From Acidithiobacillus acidisediminis (GTDB lineage: Bacteria > Pseudomonadota > Gammaproteobacteria > Acidithiobacillales > Acidithiobacillaceae), in the NCBI RefSeq assembly GCF_023277115.1, contig NZ_JALQCS010000001.1:2536001-2600000 (forward strand): DNA of 64,000 bases, given 5' to 3'. Under the pieces are notes generated by a model that worked only from the letters and a program-made list of their open reading frames with translations, did not search any database and was not told the origin of the DNA. The stretch's first letter is position 1; each line of letters opens with the position of its first letter. Positions 16,227-24,614 of the stretch are shown here, one piece after another. The position numbers and the translations under genes are program-made.

Positions 16227-16949
16227 TCAGAATGGCCAGAGGGAAAGAAAGAATCGTGCCAGCCAAGGCATCCGCGCGGCGGCATAGATGCTGCCGTCAC
16301 CGCTGTACTCCACCCGCGCATCGGCGATCTGGGTCGAGAGCACCGTATTCTGTGGCGTCACGTCGGCAGGCCGCACCACTCCGGCCACCCGAATGAACTC
16401 ATGGCCGCCATTCAGCAGCACCTCCTTGGAGCCTTCGATCACCAGATTGCCATTCCCCATCACCCGCACCACGGTCGTCTCCAGCGTTGCGGTAAAGGTA
16501 TTGCTCTGCGTCGTGGCACCCGTTCCGCCAAATTTTTGGCTGCTATTAGCCCCCATCGACGGGCTGATCTGCGAGCCGCCGATGTTGCCAAAGGCCGGGG
16601 TCAGACCAAAGAAATTGGTCAGCGCCGCGCTCAGGCTATCGGAGCGATTGATTGCCGTGTTCGTATTATTGGAGGCGCTGGCATTCTCCTGGATCAGCAC
16701 TGTGATGAGGTCACCGACACGGTTGGCGCGGTTATCGGCAAAGAGGGACACATTGGTCTCCGGCTGCCAGATGGCACCATTGGCCGGATGCGCGTTCAAG
16801 GAAGCGGGCTCGGCCGGGATCGGCAAGGGCTTGATCGGCTCCATGCTGGGATGCTCCATCGTCGCACAGGCACTCAAGCCAAGCGCCAGCAGGACGATCG
16901 GAATGAGGCGCCCAAGGCTACGCCAAAGTTGCCAAATCTGTGCGCGCAT
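16227..16949 (-). CDS. flgH: Flagellar L-ring lipoprotein
   Basis: An outer-membrane L-ring subunit of 240 residues from ATG 16949, which is 8 bp after GAGGAGG; a TTG two codons upstream is less likely. A lipobox LSAC places the acylated cysteine at about residue 28. The conserved core includes GDLITVLIQENASASN and the C-terminal VVRPADVTPQNTVLSTQIAD. It lies between flgG and flgI as in the standard flg operon order. Confidence 0.96.
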   Translation of the reverse strand: MRAQIWQLWRSLGRLIPIVLLALGLSACATMEHPSMEPIKPLPIPAEPASLNAHPANGAIWQPETNVSLFADNRANRVGDLITVLIQENASASNNTNTAINRSDSLSAALTNFFGLTPAFGNIGGSQISPSMGANSSQKFGGTGATTQSNTFTATLETTVVRVMGNGNLVIEGSKEVLLNGGHEFIRVAGVVRPADVTPQNTVLSTQIADARVEYSGDGSIYAAARMPWLARFFLSLWPF

Positions 16950-16961
16950 CAGCAAGCCTCC

Positions 16962-17747
16962 TCAAATATTGTTGATGGCGTAGCCCAGCATGGCGTCAGA
17001 GGTCGACACCGCCTTGCTGTTGATTTCATAAGCGCGCTGGGTCGATATCATATTCACCAGCTCGGAAACCACATTCACGTTGGAGGATTCGAGGTAGCCC
17101 TGTTGCACGGTGCCCAAGCCATTCAGGCTCGGTTGACCGGTCTGGGGCGCGCCAGAGGAGCCGGTCTGCAGGTAGAGGTTGTCGCCGATGCTCTGCAGAC
17201 CGGTCGGATTGATAAAATTGGCCAGCTGAATGGTGCCCACCTGCTGCGGTGCCGCCTGTCCGGGCAAGACCACGGAAACCGTACCATCCTCGCCAATGGT
17301 AATGCTCTGGGCGTTGGGGGGAATGGTGACAGGCGGCTGCAGAAGATAGCCGTTGGCGGTCACCAACTGGCCCTGGTTGTTGAGCTGGAAGGTACCATCG
17401 CGGGTGTAGGCAATGGTGCCGTTGGGCTCCAGGATCTGAAAGAAACCCTGGCCGTTGATGCCCACATCCAGAGAATTGCCCGTTTGCGTCAGATTCCCCT
17501 GAGTCATCAAGCGTTCCGTGGCCACCACCCGCACCCCCGTTCCCAACTGCAGACCGGAGGGATACTGGGTCGTTTGCGAGGATTGGGCGCCTGGTTGGCG
17601 CAGGTTCTGATAGAGCAGATCCTGAAATACCGCCCGCGACTGTTTGAACCCGGTGGTATTGACGTTCGCCAGGTTGTTGGCGATGACGTCCATCTTGGTC
17701 TGTTCGCCTTCCAGACCCGTAGCGGCAACATAGAGCGAGCGCATCAT
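16962..17747 (-). CDS. flgG: Distal rod protein
   Basis: An axial rod protein of 261 residues. The N-terminal [30 protein letters not shown] and the C-terminal [22 protein letters not shown] are the paired D0 helices of rod/hook proteins. Length equals E. coli FlgG (260). Ribosome binding site GGAGG is 8 bp upstream of the first of two adjacent ATG codons. Confidence 0.97.
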   Translation of the reverse strand: MMRSLYVAATGLEGEQTKMDVIANNLANVNTTGFKQSRAVFQDLLYQNLRQPGAQSSQTTQYPSGLQLGTGVRVVATERLMTQGNLTQTGNSLDVGINGQGFFQILEPNGTIAYTRDGTFQLNNQGQLVTANGYLLQPPVTIPPNAQSITIGEDGTVSVVLPGQAAPQQVGTIQLANFINPTGLQSIGDNLYLQTGSSGAPQTGQPSLNGLGTVQQGYLESSNVNVVSELVNMISTQRAYEINSKAVSTSDAMLGYAINNI

Positions 17748-17766
17748 AAGAAAAACCTCCTCAGCT

Positions 17767-18513
17767 TCAAGTGAGCACGAGTATCTGATTGGCCGTGTTA
17801 CGGTCCTGATTGATGGTCTGGATCAATTTGGTCTGCATCTCAAATTGACGACTGTCTTCCAACATCTGGATCATGCTGTGGATGGGATTCACATTGCTCC
17901 CTTCCAAGGCACCACTCTCCAGGTATACCTGTGGGTCTTCCGGTGCGGCTTTGCCGTTACTATTCAGAAACAACCCATCTGCCCCCTTTTGCAGACCCTT
18001 TTCCGGCGGATTGACCAGCTTAATCTGGTTGATGGCAAGGATACCATTCGGTTGATTTCCCTGAGGAATCCCGGAGATAGTGCCATTACTGCCGATGGTC
18101 AGACCGGTCATGGATGGCAAGGAGATGGGCGCGCCATTGACCCCCAACACGGGATGCCCGGTGGCCGTCTCCAGAATTCCCTGCCCATTCACCTGCAGAT
18201 TGCCGTCGCGGGTGTAGGCCTCTTTGCCATCGGGCCCCTGCACGGCGATCCAGCCCTGACCGTTGATGGCCACATCCAGAGAGCGTCCGGTATGCACGAT
18301 CGGCCCGCTCTGGAAATCCCAACTCTGGTCTGTGGTAGCGGTATATACGCGGGTCGGCAAGCCGGCACCAGAACCATAGACGGGGAGCGCACGGGACTGG
18401 GCAATTTCGGCGCGAAAGCCGTTGGTATTGGCATTGGCGAGATTGTTTGCCACCACCGATTGCCGCTGCAGGAGTGTTTTGGCACCAGTCATCGCAATAT
18501 AGAGGGTATCCAT
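17767..18513 (-). CDS. flgF: Proximal rod protein FlgF
   Basis: A rod protein of 248 residues, close to E. coli FlgF (251). It starts [18 protein letters not shown] with the family motif [14 protein letters not shown]. It carries the [13 protein letters not shown] segment shared with FlgG and FlgE. The C-terminal helix includes [19 protein letters not shown]. It lies between flgE and flgG. Confidence 0.96.
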   Translation of the reverse strand: MDTLYIAMTGAKTLLQRQSVVANNLANANTNGFRAEIAQSRALPVYGSGAGLPTRVYTATTDQSWDFQSGPIVHTGRSLDVAINGQGWIAVQGPDGKEAYTRDGNLQVNGQGILETATGHPVLGVNGAPISLPSMTGLTIGSNGTISGIPQGNQPNGILAINQIKLVNPPEKGLQKGADGLFLNSNGKAAPEDPQVYLESGALEGSNVNPIHSMIQMLEDSRQFEMQTKLIQTINQDRNTANQILVLT

Positions 18514-18526
18514 GGTGCCCTACTCC

Positions 18527-19768
18527 CTACAGGCTCAGGAGGGTCTGGACCACGGTATTCTGGGTCTTGATGGTCTGTGCATTGGCCTGATAGGCCTGCT
18601 GCGCCACAATCAGATTCACCAAGTCCTGCGATAAATTGACGTTAGACTGCTCCACGGCCCCAGACTGCAGCACACCGAGATTGGTGCTGCCGGGACTACC
18701 CTGTAGGGGTTGCCCCGAGGCATAAGTCTCTGCCAAATAGTTGTTACCCAAGTTCTGCAAGCCATTGTTATTGGCAAAGCGCGTCAGGCTGATCTGGCCC
18801 ATGACTTGCGATTGACCATTACTGTAGCGCGCGAAGATATTGCCGCCGGAATCGATGGAGAGGCCGGAGAGCTGTCCAGGCCCATAGCCATTGCTGGTGG
18901 CACTGATGACCGCATTGGGCGAGTTGTAATTGGTGCTGCCGCTGTAATTCACATTGATCGTCGTCGATGCAGCGCCATCCGCCCAGGAAATTCCAGAGGT
19001 CGAGAAACTTTGGGAGCCCACCTCGGTTCCGAGAGAATTGAATTGCAATGTTCCCAATCTACCCGACGTAACACCACCTGACGTGGTGGTTCCGGTAACC
19101 GAGTAATCAACATTCCAGGTTTGCCCCGAACTTCCTGGTGTGCTGGGTTGGAGCTGATAATAGGTGGTCAGTAGCTGCGGCGTACCCAAACTGTCGTAAA
19201 CCGTTGTCGTGGTCGAGTAGTTATAGCTAGAGGGATCATTGATGTTTAGCGGGATGTTAGGAGATGTATTGGTGGAATTGAGATTCAGATTGATGTTGAG
19301 ACCCGAGGTTGCCTGCGGTGGCAATGCATTCTGGCTGATCGTCAACGGCCCACTGGCACCCGTCAGTTTGCCATTCTGCGCCTGAATTCCAATGAGTTCG
19401 CCGCCATTACCGTCGACAATCACGCCGCCGGAATTGAGCTGAAATTGCCCATTACGGCTGTACACCGTGGAACCATTATAGTTGAACTGAAAAAACCCGT
19501 TGCCGTTGATCGCCACATCCAGCGGGTTACTGGTCGTTTGAATATTTCCCTGGGTGAATTGCTGCGCTACTGTCATCACCTGGGTGCCAATACCTACCTG
19601 CCCATAGGTCGGTGCGGAGTTGGCCATAGCCGCGGCATAGGCATCTGAAAATTCGGCATTGGACGATTTGAAACCGACGGTGTTGGCATTGGAGATGTTG
19701 TTGCCCAAGACCTGTAGATCGGTTTGCGCAGCATTGAGACCACTAAGAGCCGTATTGAATGCACCCAT
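18527..19768 (-). CDS. flgE: Flagellar hook protein
   Basis: The hook subunit, 413 residues, like E. coli FlgE (402). The N-terminus MGAFNTALSGLNAAQTDLQV plus LGNNISNANTVGFKSS, and the C-terminal LVNLIVAQQAYQANAQTIKT, are diagnostic. The insert region (about 130-330) is Ser/Thr/Asn-rich. GAGGAGAAG precedes the start codon. Assembly needs the FlgD cap, encoded 10 bp upstream. Confidence 0.97.
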   Translation of the reverse strand: MGAFNTALSGLNAAQTDLQVLGNNISNANTVGFKSSNAEFSDAYAAAMANSAPTYGQVGIGTQVMTVAQQFTQGNIQTTSNPLDVAINGNGFFQFNYNGSTVYSRNGQFQLNSGGVIVDGNGGELIGIQAQNGKLTGASGPLTISQNALPPQATSGLNINLNLNSTNTSPNIPLNINDPSSYNYSTTTTVYDSLGTPQLLTTYYQLQPSTPGSSGQTWNVDYSVTGTTTSGGVTSGRLGTLQFNSLGTEVGSQSFSTSGISWADGAASTTINVNYSGSTNYNSPNAVISATSNGYGPGQLSGLSIDSGGNIFARYSNGQSQVMGQISLTRFANNNGLQNLGNNYLAETYASGQPLQGSPGSTNLGVLQSGAVEQSNVNLSQDLVNLIVAQQAYQANAQTIKTQNTVVQTLLSL

Positions 19769-19778
19769 CTTCTTCTCC

Positions 19779-20474
19779 TCAAATAATGTTTTGCACCGAA
19801 CTGAATGGCACCGAGCCTTGCTGACCGGAGAGCTGCAGGGTTGGCCCGGAACTGCCCAGGGTCACCCCCGTCACCGTCCCCGTTGTGTAGGGCGTAGCAG
19901 TTACCGCCTGTTGCCCATTGCTGGCCTGCACCGAGAACTGATAGGCACCCGCTGGCAAAGGGGTGCCCGCGGCATCCTCACCATTCCAGGCAAAACTCTG
20001 CATCCCCGTGCCCTGCGGCCCCTGGGGGAGGATGGCCAGGGTCTGGCCAGCGCTGTTCTGCACCAGAACATCGACCGCGCTTGCGGCACCGTTCAGGTCG
20101 TAGGCACCCGTCGCCGTACCGCCGCTCAGGGTGAGGGTGTTGCCCGCAGTGGTCACCGATTTGCCAATCAGGCTGGCCGCCTGCAGGCCCTGGTTCTGAT
20201 TGATCTGATCCATGAGTCCACTGAGAGAGCCCTGAATGGCTTGCACACCATTGGCAACGCTGAACTGCGCGAGCTCTGCCGAAAGAGCCTGGTTGCTCAG
20301 CGGGTTCAAGGGGTCCTGATTGGTCAACTGAGTAACCAGCAAGTTATAAAAAGTATTCTCACTGGCGAGGCCACTCGCCCCGGAACTGGCTGAGCCCGAA
20401 CTTGTGGCACTGCTACTCTGCAGCGAGGCGTAAAAGGGATTCACACTACTGGCCAAAGAATTGACGCCACTCAT
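19779..20474 (-). CDS. flgD: Hook-cap scaffolding protein
   Basis: A hook assembly cap of 231 residues. The conserved N-terminal part (about 36-85) contains FYNLLVTQLTNQDPLNPLSN and ELAQFSVANGVQAIQ. A FlgD Ig/Tudor-like part follows (about 100-225, QSFAWNGEDAAGTPLPAGAY). The start is 2 bp after the flgC stop with AGGAG upstream, so translation is likely coupled. Confidence 0.96.
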   Translation of the reverse strand: MSGVNSLASSVNPFYASLQSSSATSSGSASSGASGLASENTFYNLLVTQLTNQDPLNPLSNQALSAELAQFSVANGVQAIQGSLSGLMDQINQNQGLQAASLIGKSVTTAGNTLTLSGGTATGAYDLNGAASAVDVLVQNSAGQTLAILPQGPQGTGMQSFAWNGEDAAGTPLPAGAYQFSVQASNGQQAVTATPYTTGTVTGVTLGSSGPTLQLSGQQGSVPFSSVQNII

Positions 20475-20476
20475 GA

Positions 20477-20887
20477 TCAGGCTCCTAGACTCAAGGTCTT
20501 CTGCAAGAGGATTTTCGTGGTATCCAGGACGTTGACATTCGCCTGGTAGGCGCGTGAGGCCGAGATCATATTGACTAACTCATCGACGGGGTTCACGTTC
20601 GGCATCTTCACATAACCTTGACTATCGGCGAGGGGATTGCCGGGTTGATAGACCAATTTGAATGGTCCCGGCTTTTCGACGACGCCGGCCACTTGCACAC
20701 CGTCCACCCCCGCCGGCGCGGTACTGAAGGGCTGCGCTGCAAACACTACCTCTCGAGCGCGATACGGCTGCCCATTGGAGCTGGTAGCGGAGTTGGCGTT
20801 GGCCAGATTGCTGGCTACCACATTGAGGCGGTAGCTCTGGGCCGTGAGGCCGGAGCTGGCAACATTAAATACAGAAAACAAAGACAT
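20477..20887 (-). CDS. flgC: Proximal rod protein FlgC
   Basis: A rod protein of 136 residues (E. coli 134). I choose ATG 20887 over ATG 20893: it gives a normal 7-bp spacing to GGGGGG and the N-terminus [20 protein letters not shown] aligns with FlgC. The motifs [11 protein letters not shown] and, at the end, [20 protein letters not shown] are the axial-protein helices. Confidence 0.96.
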   Translation of the reverse strand: MSLFSVFNVASSGLTAQSYRLNVVASNLANANSATSSNGQPYRAREVVFAAQPFSTAPAGVDGVQVAGVVEKPGPFKLVYQPGNPLADSQGYVKMPNVNPVDELVNMISASRAYQANVNVLDTTKILLQKTLSLGA

Positions 20888-20910
20888 GAGCATTCCCCCC
20901 GAGGAATCAA

Positions 20911-21324
20911 TTACTGGGTCGTGCCAGTGATGGCGGACAAGAGGACCTTGATCTTGCCCGTCAAGAAAGTGACGTCTGCCTGATAGCGCACCCCATTTTG
21001 CGCAAACTCCGACTGCTCGCGGTTCATATCCACCGAGTTGCCGTCCAAGCCGACGGCACTTCCCCGCTGGTATTGAACGGCGCTCGCCAGCGCCAAGGAG
21101 CTGGGGGAAGAAGTAAATTGCCGAGCTTGATCCGCTTCAAGCGCCAACCCACCTCCCTGTCCGGCTTGCACCGCCTGCAAGGTCTTGGTGAAGGGAATAT
21201 CCACTGCCTTGTAATTAGGCGTATTGGCATTCGCGATGTTGGCAGCCAAAAGCTGTTGCCGATAGCCGGATACGCGCAGGGCATCCGCCAAAGGATCCAG
21301 AGTTTGGTTCAAGAGACTGGTCAT
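20911..21324 (-). CDS. flgB: Proximal rod protein FlgB
   Basis: The first gene of the large flg operon, 137 residues (E. coli 138). It starts [20 protein letters not shown] with the motif [19 protein letters not shown], and the C-terminal half has [20 protein letters not shown]. FlgB is a rod component at the base of the axial structure. A strong sigma54 promoter lies about 37 bp upstream of the start codon. Confidence 0.97.
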   Translation of the reverse strand: MTSLLNQTLDPLADALRVSGYRQQLLAANIANANTPNYKAVDIPFTKTLQAVQAGQGGGLALEADQARQFTSSPSSLALASAVQYQRGSAVGLDGNSVDMNREQSEFAQNGVRYQADVTFLTGKIKVLLSAITGTTQ

Positions 21325-21360
21325 AGCGCAAGCCCCCGCAAAAGATAACGTCGCCTACCA

Positions 21361-21376
21361 AGCAATCACCGTGCCT
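21361..21376 (-). promoter_or_regulatory. Sigma54 promoter of the flgB operon
   Basis: On the minus strand AGGCACG-N4-TTGCT matches the sigma54 consensus TGGCACG-N4-TTGCW at 11 of 12 fixed positions, with the invariant GG and GC 12 bp apart. The transcription start would be near 21350, about 25 nt before the flgB start codon. Confidence 0.8.
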
Positions 21377-21428
21377 ACTCTCCATACGCCCCGTAATCCT
21401 GCCATTCCTCAACCCTTCTGTAGATCCG

Positions 21429-21474
21429 GCGGCGGCAAGTTTCCGCCGCTGGGCAATCTCGGCAAGGTTTTGCC
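21429..21474. promoter_or_regulatory. Two inverted repeats between the divergent sigma54 promoters
   Basis: GCGGCGG-N7-CCGCCGC (21429-21449) and GGCAA-N4-TTGCC (21461-21474) lie in the 261-bp gap between flgB and flgA, about 55-100 bp upstream of both -24/-12 elements. That is a normal distance for an enhancer-binding activator of the FleQ/FlrC class. Neither repeat matches a published FleQ box that I can recall, so the role is inferred from position only. Confidence 0.4.
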
Positions 21475-21527
21475 GCCCCAGCATTGCCGCAGGCGGCGCC
21501 AGGTCAGGCAAAGCCATGGGGCGGCGC

Positions 21528-21543
21528 TGGCCTGTGATTTGCT
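21528..21543 (+). promoter_or_regulatory. Sigma54 promoter of the flgA operon
   Basis: TGGCCTG-N4-TTGCT matches the sigma54 consensus TGGCACG-N4-TTGCW at 10 of 12 fixed positions with correct GG-GC spacing. Transcription would start near 21554, about 32 nt before the GTG start of flgA. Confidence 0.72.
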
Positions 21544-21585
21544 TGCTACTGCCCATAAAGCTGTTCTGGTATTGCTGAGGCCATC

Positions 21586-22293
21586 GTGTACAGAATCTTT
21601 CCCCACTGGACCATTTCCGTCGCCATTACCCTGGGATGTCTGGGACTTGCCAGCAACGCCATGGCAGGCGAAGGAGCGGCGTCCATCAAAGGCGCGGTAA
21701 TGGCCTTTGTACAAAAGCACCTGCCGGAAGCAGCAGTCGGTAGTGAAATCCGGGTCGACGTGCCGGCAACGAGTGTCAGCTTTCCGACCTGTACGGCTTT
21801 ACAACTGGCTTACTTCGGCTACGCCAATCCGTTCGGCAATCAAACCGTTGCCGTCCACTGTCAGAGCCCGCAGAGCTGGACCCTCTATGTGCCGGTACAG
21901 ATCCAGCAGGGGCGCCAAATTCTGATCGCAGCCCATAGCCTGAGCGCCGGCACCATTCTCAGCCGCGCAGATTTTGACGTCAGCGAGGCCAATCCGGGCG
22001 AGCTCTCCGGCACCCCGGTAAACACTCCCGAACAGGTCATCGGACAACGCTTACGCTTTGGCGTGATGGCTGGGCAACCATTGCTGCTATCCATGTTGCA
22101 AAGCCGAAATCTGGTACATGCTGGGCAAATGGTAACGGTCATTGCCGAGGGGGATGGGGTACGGATTGCCACCGTGGCGCAAGCCATCGAAGATGGACGT
22201 GACGGACAAAGCATTCTCGTACGCAATGTGCAATCGGGGCGGGTTCTGCATGCCATTGTGACGAGCACCGGTAATGTGCGGGTATCCTTTTGA
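21586..22293 (+). CDS. flgA: P-ring assembly chaperone FlgA
   Basis: A periplasmic chaperone for FlgI polymerisation, 235 residues. It begins at GTG with GAGG upstream. A Sec signal peptide spans 1-27 (cleavage after SNAMA). The C-terminal SAF-like domain (about 105-235) has AHSLSAGTILSRADFD, VIGQRLRFGVMAGQPLLLSML and VRNVQSGRVLHAIV, typical of FlgA. First gene of flgA-flgM-flgN-csrA-fliW and divergent from the operon that encodes its client FlgI. Confidence 0.94.
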   Translation: MYRIFPHWTISVAITLGCLGLASNAMAGEGAASIKGAVMAFVQKHLPEAAVGSEIRVDVPATSVSFPTCTALQLAYFGYANPFGNQTVAVHCQSPQSWTLYVPVQIQQGRQILIAAHSLSAGTILSRADFDVSEANPGELSGTPVNTPEQVIGQRLRFGVMAGQPLLLSMLQSRNLVHAGQMVTVIAEGDGVRIATVAQAIEDGRDGQSILVRNVQSGRVLHAIVTSTGNVRVSF

Positions 22294-22323
22294 GTGGGCG
22301 AGAGAAAACGTTTCTTGCACGAT

Positions 22324-22351
22324 TCAAGAGATTCTGCAATTGTGCCGTTAT
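22324..22351 (+). promoter_or_regulatory. Sigma28-like promoter before flgM
   Basis: TCAAG (from 22324) and TTGTGCCGTTAT (ending 22351) resemble the fliC promoter (TCAAG, TTGTGTCGTTAA), with a spacer one base longer. Core GCCGTTAT matches GCCGATAA at 6/8. A sigma28 promoter in front of flgM would be the usual feedback arrangement. The 16-bp spacing lowers confidence. Confidence 0.45.
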
Positions 22352-22380
22352 TGTGGTGACGAAGTGAGAGGAACGCATTC

Positions 22381-22692
22381 ATGAATCCCATCCAAGCAAA
22401 TAATCGCATCACGCCATTGCCGAGCGACACGCCGCGTAGCAAAAACGCGCCTGCGAAAGGTCCAGCTAATACAACAACGGGAGGCGCCACGCAGGAACAG
22501 GTGACCCTCTCCCCGGCTGCACAGGCACTCCTGCACGCCAGTGGCAACAACAAGGAATCCGGTCATCTTGAGGCCCTCCGCGCGGCCATAGGCAACGGCA
22601 GCTTTACCATCCTACCGGCAAAGATTGGCCAGGGCCTCGTCCAAGACCAAACCCAGCTGCTACCCGGCAAGCCCAACAGCCAGCAGAGCTAA
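22381..22692 (+). CDS. flgM: Anti-sigma28 factor
   Basis: A small 103-residue protein that holds sigma28 (FliA) inactive until the hook is complete and FlgM is secreted. The C-terminal half has VTLSPAAQALLHASG followed by EALRAAIGNGSFTILPAKIG, which is the FlgM sigma-binding signature (R-x-A-I-x-x-G-x-[FY]). The N-terminal half is polar and disordered-looking, as usual. It lies 88 bp after flgA and 3 bp before flgN. Confidence 0.9.
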   Translation: MNPIQANNRITPLPSDTPRSKNAPAKGPANTTTGGATQEQVTLSPAAQALLHASGNNKESGHLEALRAAIGNGSFTILPAKIGQGLVQDQTQLLPGKPNSQQS

Positions 22693-22695
22693 TCC

Positions 22696-23085
22696 ATGCC
22701 CGCCAGCAGCGAAATCCTGTCGCAACAAATCACTCGTCTCGAGGCGTTACGACAGGTTTTGCACGCGGAGTCCGAGGCTCTGCTCGGCAGCGACTGGGCG
22801 CGGGTGCAGACAATCGCGGCGCAGAAGGTACAGCTTTTCCGCGAGATCAGCGTCCTCGAAACCCAGCGTCGATCCCAGCGTGGCAGCGCCGAGGAAATGC
22901 GCCAACGCCACTGGCTGCTCCAGGAAATCGCCCAGATCAATCGCCGCAACGGGGCGAGCATCCAGGCCTTGGGACAGTTTCAACAGGAAGCTTGGCGGGT
23001 CCTTTTTGGTGCCGAGAACCAGCTCTATGACGATGATGGCCAGATCGGCAAAGGCAAGAGTGGTCATCGATTGGGAAGCGCCTGA
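22696..23085 (+). CDS. flgN: Flagellar export chaperone FlgN
   Basis: A 129-residue helical protein that chaperones FlgK and FlgL to the export gate. The sequence is a long amphipathic coiled coil (about 5-100) with the FlgN-like segment LLQEIAQINRRNGASIQALG. The order flgM-flgN is the classical one. The stop overlaps the csrA start by one base (TGATG), so translation is coupled. Confidence 0.85.
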   Translation: MPASSEILSQQITRLEALRQVLHAESEALLGSDWARVQTIAAQKVQLFREISVLETQRRSQRGSAEEMRQRHWLLQEIAQINRRNGASIQALGQFQQEAWRVLFGAENQLYDDDGQIGKGKSGHRLGSA

Positions 23086-23333
23086 TGCTCGTCCTGACGC
23101 GCAGAAAGGGACAGGCGATTCGCATTGGGGAGGATATTCGGATCGTTATCACGCGCATCGAGGATGGACAGGTTCGTATTGGTATCGAAACCCCCAGCGG
23201 CGTCGCCATTCTCCGGGAGGAATTATTCGAAGCCATACGCAGCAACAATCGTGATGCAGCCCAGAATCAACTGGACCAGCTCGATGCCTGGTTGACCGGG
23301 CGTGGCACTGACAAGGTGCGGGAGAACTCATGA
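23085..23333 (+). CDS. csrA: Translational regulator CsrA
   Basis: A homodimeric RNA-binding protein, 82 residues. The core MLVLTRRKGQAIRIGEDIRI, VRIGIETPSGVAILREELFE is the canonical beta-fold with both RNA-contact strands intact. The C-terminal tail is about 20 residues longer than E. coli CsrA (61), as is common where FliW is present, because FliW binds the CsrA C-terminal extension. It overlaps flgN and fliW. Its likely target in this window is the fliC leader. Confidence 0.95.
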   Translation: MLVLTRRKGQAIRIGEDIRIVITRIEDGQVRIGIETPSGVAILREELFEAIRSNNRDAAQNQLDQLDAWLTGRGTDKVRENS

Positions 23334-23806
23334 GTAGCAAGCAATACCCAACTCGCTTTGGCCTTCTGCCCATTGCCGAGAAGCAGATTTGGCACTGTGA
23401 GCCAGCGCTGTCTGGCTTTGCGGAGCTGCGCCATTTTGCGTTGATTCACGTCGACCAGCAGGGGCCTTTCCTGTGGCTGCAATCCCTGGAAGATCCCTTG
23501 ATTGCGTTTCTGCTCTGTGCGCCCCAACATTTCGGCCTACAATACGGTGCTCCGCAGGCCGCCTGCGCCGGGGGCGTCAATATGTTGATGGTGATCCTGC
23601 CGCAAAATGCAGCAGAAGACCTGCGGGCGCATCAGTTGGCGCCCCTCTATTTTTGCCCCAATCAACGTAGCGTCCAGCAATGGATAGTAGAACAAGCGCA
23701 GGAAGCCCCACGGAACGGCTCAGATACGCCGCCGGCGGAGCTCTTGGCTCATGTTGTGCCTCTGAGCCTAGACACCGCAGCCCCCTCAGAGACGAGCGCG
23801 ATGTAG
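23330..23806 (+). CDS. fliW: Flagellar assembly factor FliW, CsrA antagonist
   Basis: A 158-residue FliW. The signature TRFGLLPI near the start, then SGFAELRHFALI and FLWLQSLEDPLIAFLLCAP, match the family. FliW binds flagellin in the cytoplasm; when flagellin is exported, freed FliW binds and inhibits CsrA. The ATGA overlap with csrA means they are made together. FliW is typical of Firmicutes, Epsilonproteobacteria and Spirochaetes and is not part of the enterobacterial or pseudomonad flagellar set. The C-terminal about 35 residues are low complexity. The 3' end overlaps the convergent PilZ gene by 21 bp. Confidence 0.88.
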   Translation: MSSKQYPTRFGLLPIAEKQIWHCEPALSGFAELRHFALIHVDQQGPFLWLQSLEDPLIAFLLCAPQHFGLQYGAPQAACAGGVNMLMVILPQNAAEDLRAHQLAPLYFCPNQRSVQQWIVEQAQEAPRNGSDTPPAELLAHVVPLSLDTAAPSETSAM

Positions 23807-24517
23807 CGCTTCCCGATCATGGCGCAGGGCATATTGGATCAGCTGTTCCTGTAATGCCAAAGGGGGGGCAAGAAATTCCACTCCCAGTTCTTGTACCGCC
23901 CCATTGCTGCTCCGCCGTGGGCCACTCAGATGCCGCAGGGTCGCCGCCAAGGCGTACTGCTTTCCTGCAAAAGCGAAGTTCAGCATGGGCAAACGCTCTT
24001 CGACACTGAGGGCATAATCCTTTGGGGTAGACACGCGTAGCCGGAGTCCACCCGCGCCGAGGTCGAGCACTTCCATTGCCAGGGCCTGGGCACCCTGACG
24101 CTGCAGACTGCCGCGGCAACCGGCCGGGGCTGGGGCCCGCAAGAAGGCCCGCCGTTGCCACTGGTACACTTGCTCCGGCATCGCCAGATGGACGGCAGGA
24201 TAGCGTCGCCACTGGGCCCGTCCCAAAAAGCGCGTGACAAAGCCGGTGGGTATTCCCCCCAAGGTACTCCAAAGCAAGACCTCCTCGCCTACCCCCTCCA
24301 CGGCATCAGGAGCGCCCATCCAGGGATCAAAAAGCAACCCTTGTTCGTCGGGCAAGATGTCAAAAATTTCACTTTCCACCACTCGCTGTGATGCACCGGC
24401 AAGGATGGACCAGGAGACCTGATCAAGCATGGCGGCACCGAGACGGCGGAGAGTCGCCTCCCCCTGTCGATGACTTTTTTGAAACAGCTGTTCGATAAAA
24501 CTCTGATCCGACAGCAT
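23786..24517 (-). CDS. YcgR-like PilZ protein (c-di-GMP effector)
   Basis: A 243-residue protein with a YcgR-type N-terminal domain (about 15-115) and a C-terminal PilZ domain (about 118-235). The c-di-GMP motif RxxxR is R123-R127 in QRRAFLRAP. The second motif is DLGAGG (152-157), with Gly in place of the usual Ser of D/NxSxxG. Start ATG 24517 has GGGGAGG at good spacing; the 18-codon upstream extension is rejected. It would slow motor rotation at high c-di-GMP. It lies divergent to motD, a stator gene. Confidence 0.85.
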   Translation of the reverse strand: MLSDQSFIEQLFQKSHRQGEATLRRLGAAMLDQVSWSILAGASQRVVESEIFDILPDEQGLLFDPWMGAPDAVEGVGEEVLLWSTLGGIPTGFVTRFLGRAQWRRYPAVHLAMPEQVYQWQRRAFLRAPAPAGCRGSLQRQGAQALAMEVLDLGAGGLRLRVSTPKDYALSVEERLPMLNFAFAGKQYALAATLRHLSGPRRSSNGAVQELGVEFLAPPLALQEQLIQYALRHDREALHRARL

Positions 24518-24565
24518 TGGCAGCCTCCCCACAAAAACGACGGATTTGCCAAGCAGCATCCATGC

Positions 24566-24581
24566 CGGCATGATCCTTGCG
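24566..24581 (+). promoter_or_regulatory. Sigma54 promoter of motD
   Basis: CGGCATG-N4-TTGC matches the sigma54 consensus TGGCACG-N4-TTGCW at 9 of 12 positions, with invariant GG and GC 12 bp apart. The predicted start of transcription (about 24592) is some 23 nt before the motD ATG. Confidence 0.65.
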
Positions 24582-24614
24582 GATGGACAATCGGGATTCG
24601 TGCAGGAGAGGGAA

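Noticed and set aside
16203-17774. A 523-codon open frame on the plus strand opposite flgG and flgH
   Set aside because: It is the antisense of two well-identified genes. Its composition is that of a high-GC shadow frame (many His, Arg, Gly, Gln) and it shows no recognisable domain.
24518-24560. A possible sigma54 element on the minus strand before the YcgR-like gene (TGGATGCTGCTTGGCA)
   Set aside because: GG and GC spacing is right but only 8 of 12 positions match and the TTGC box is broken; weaker than the three accepted sites.
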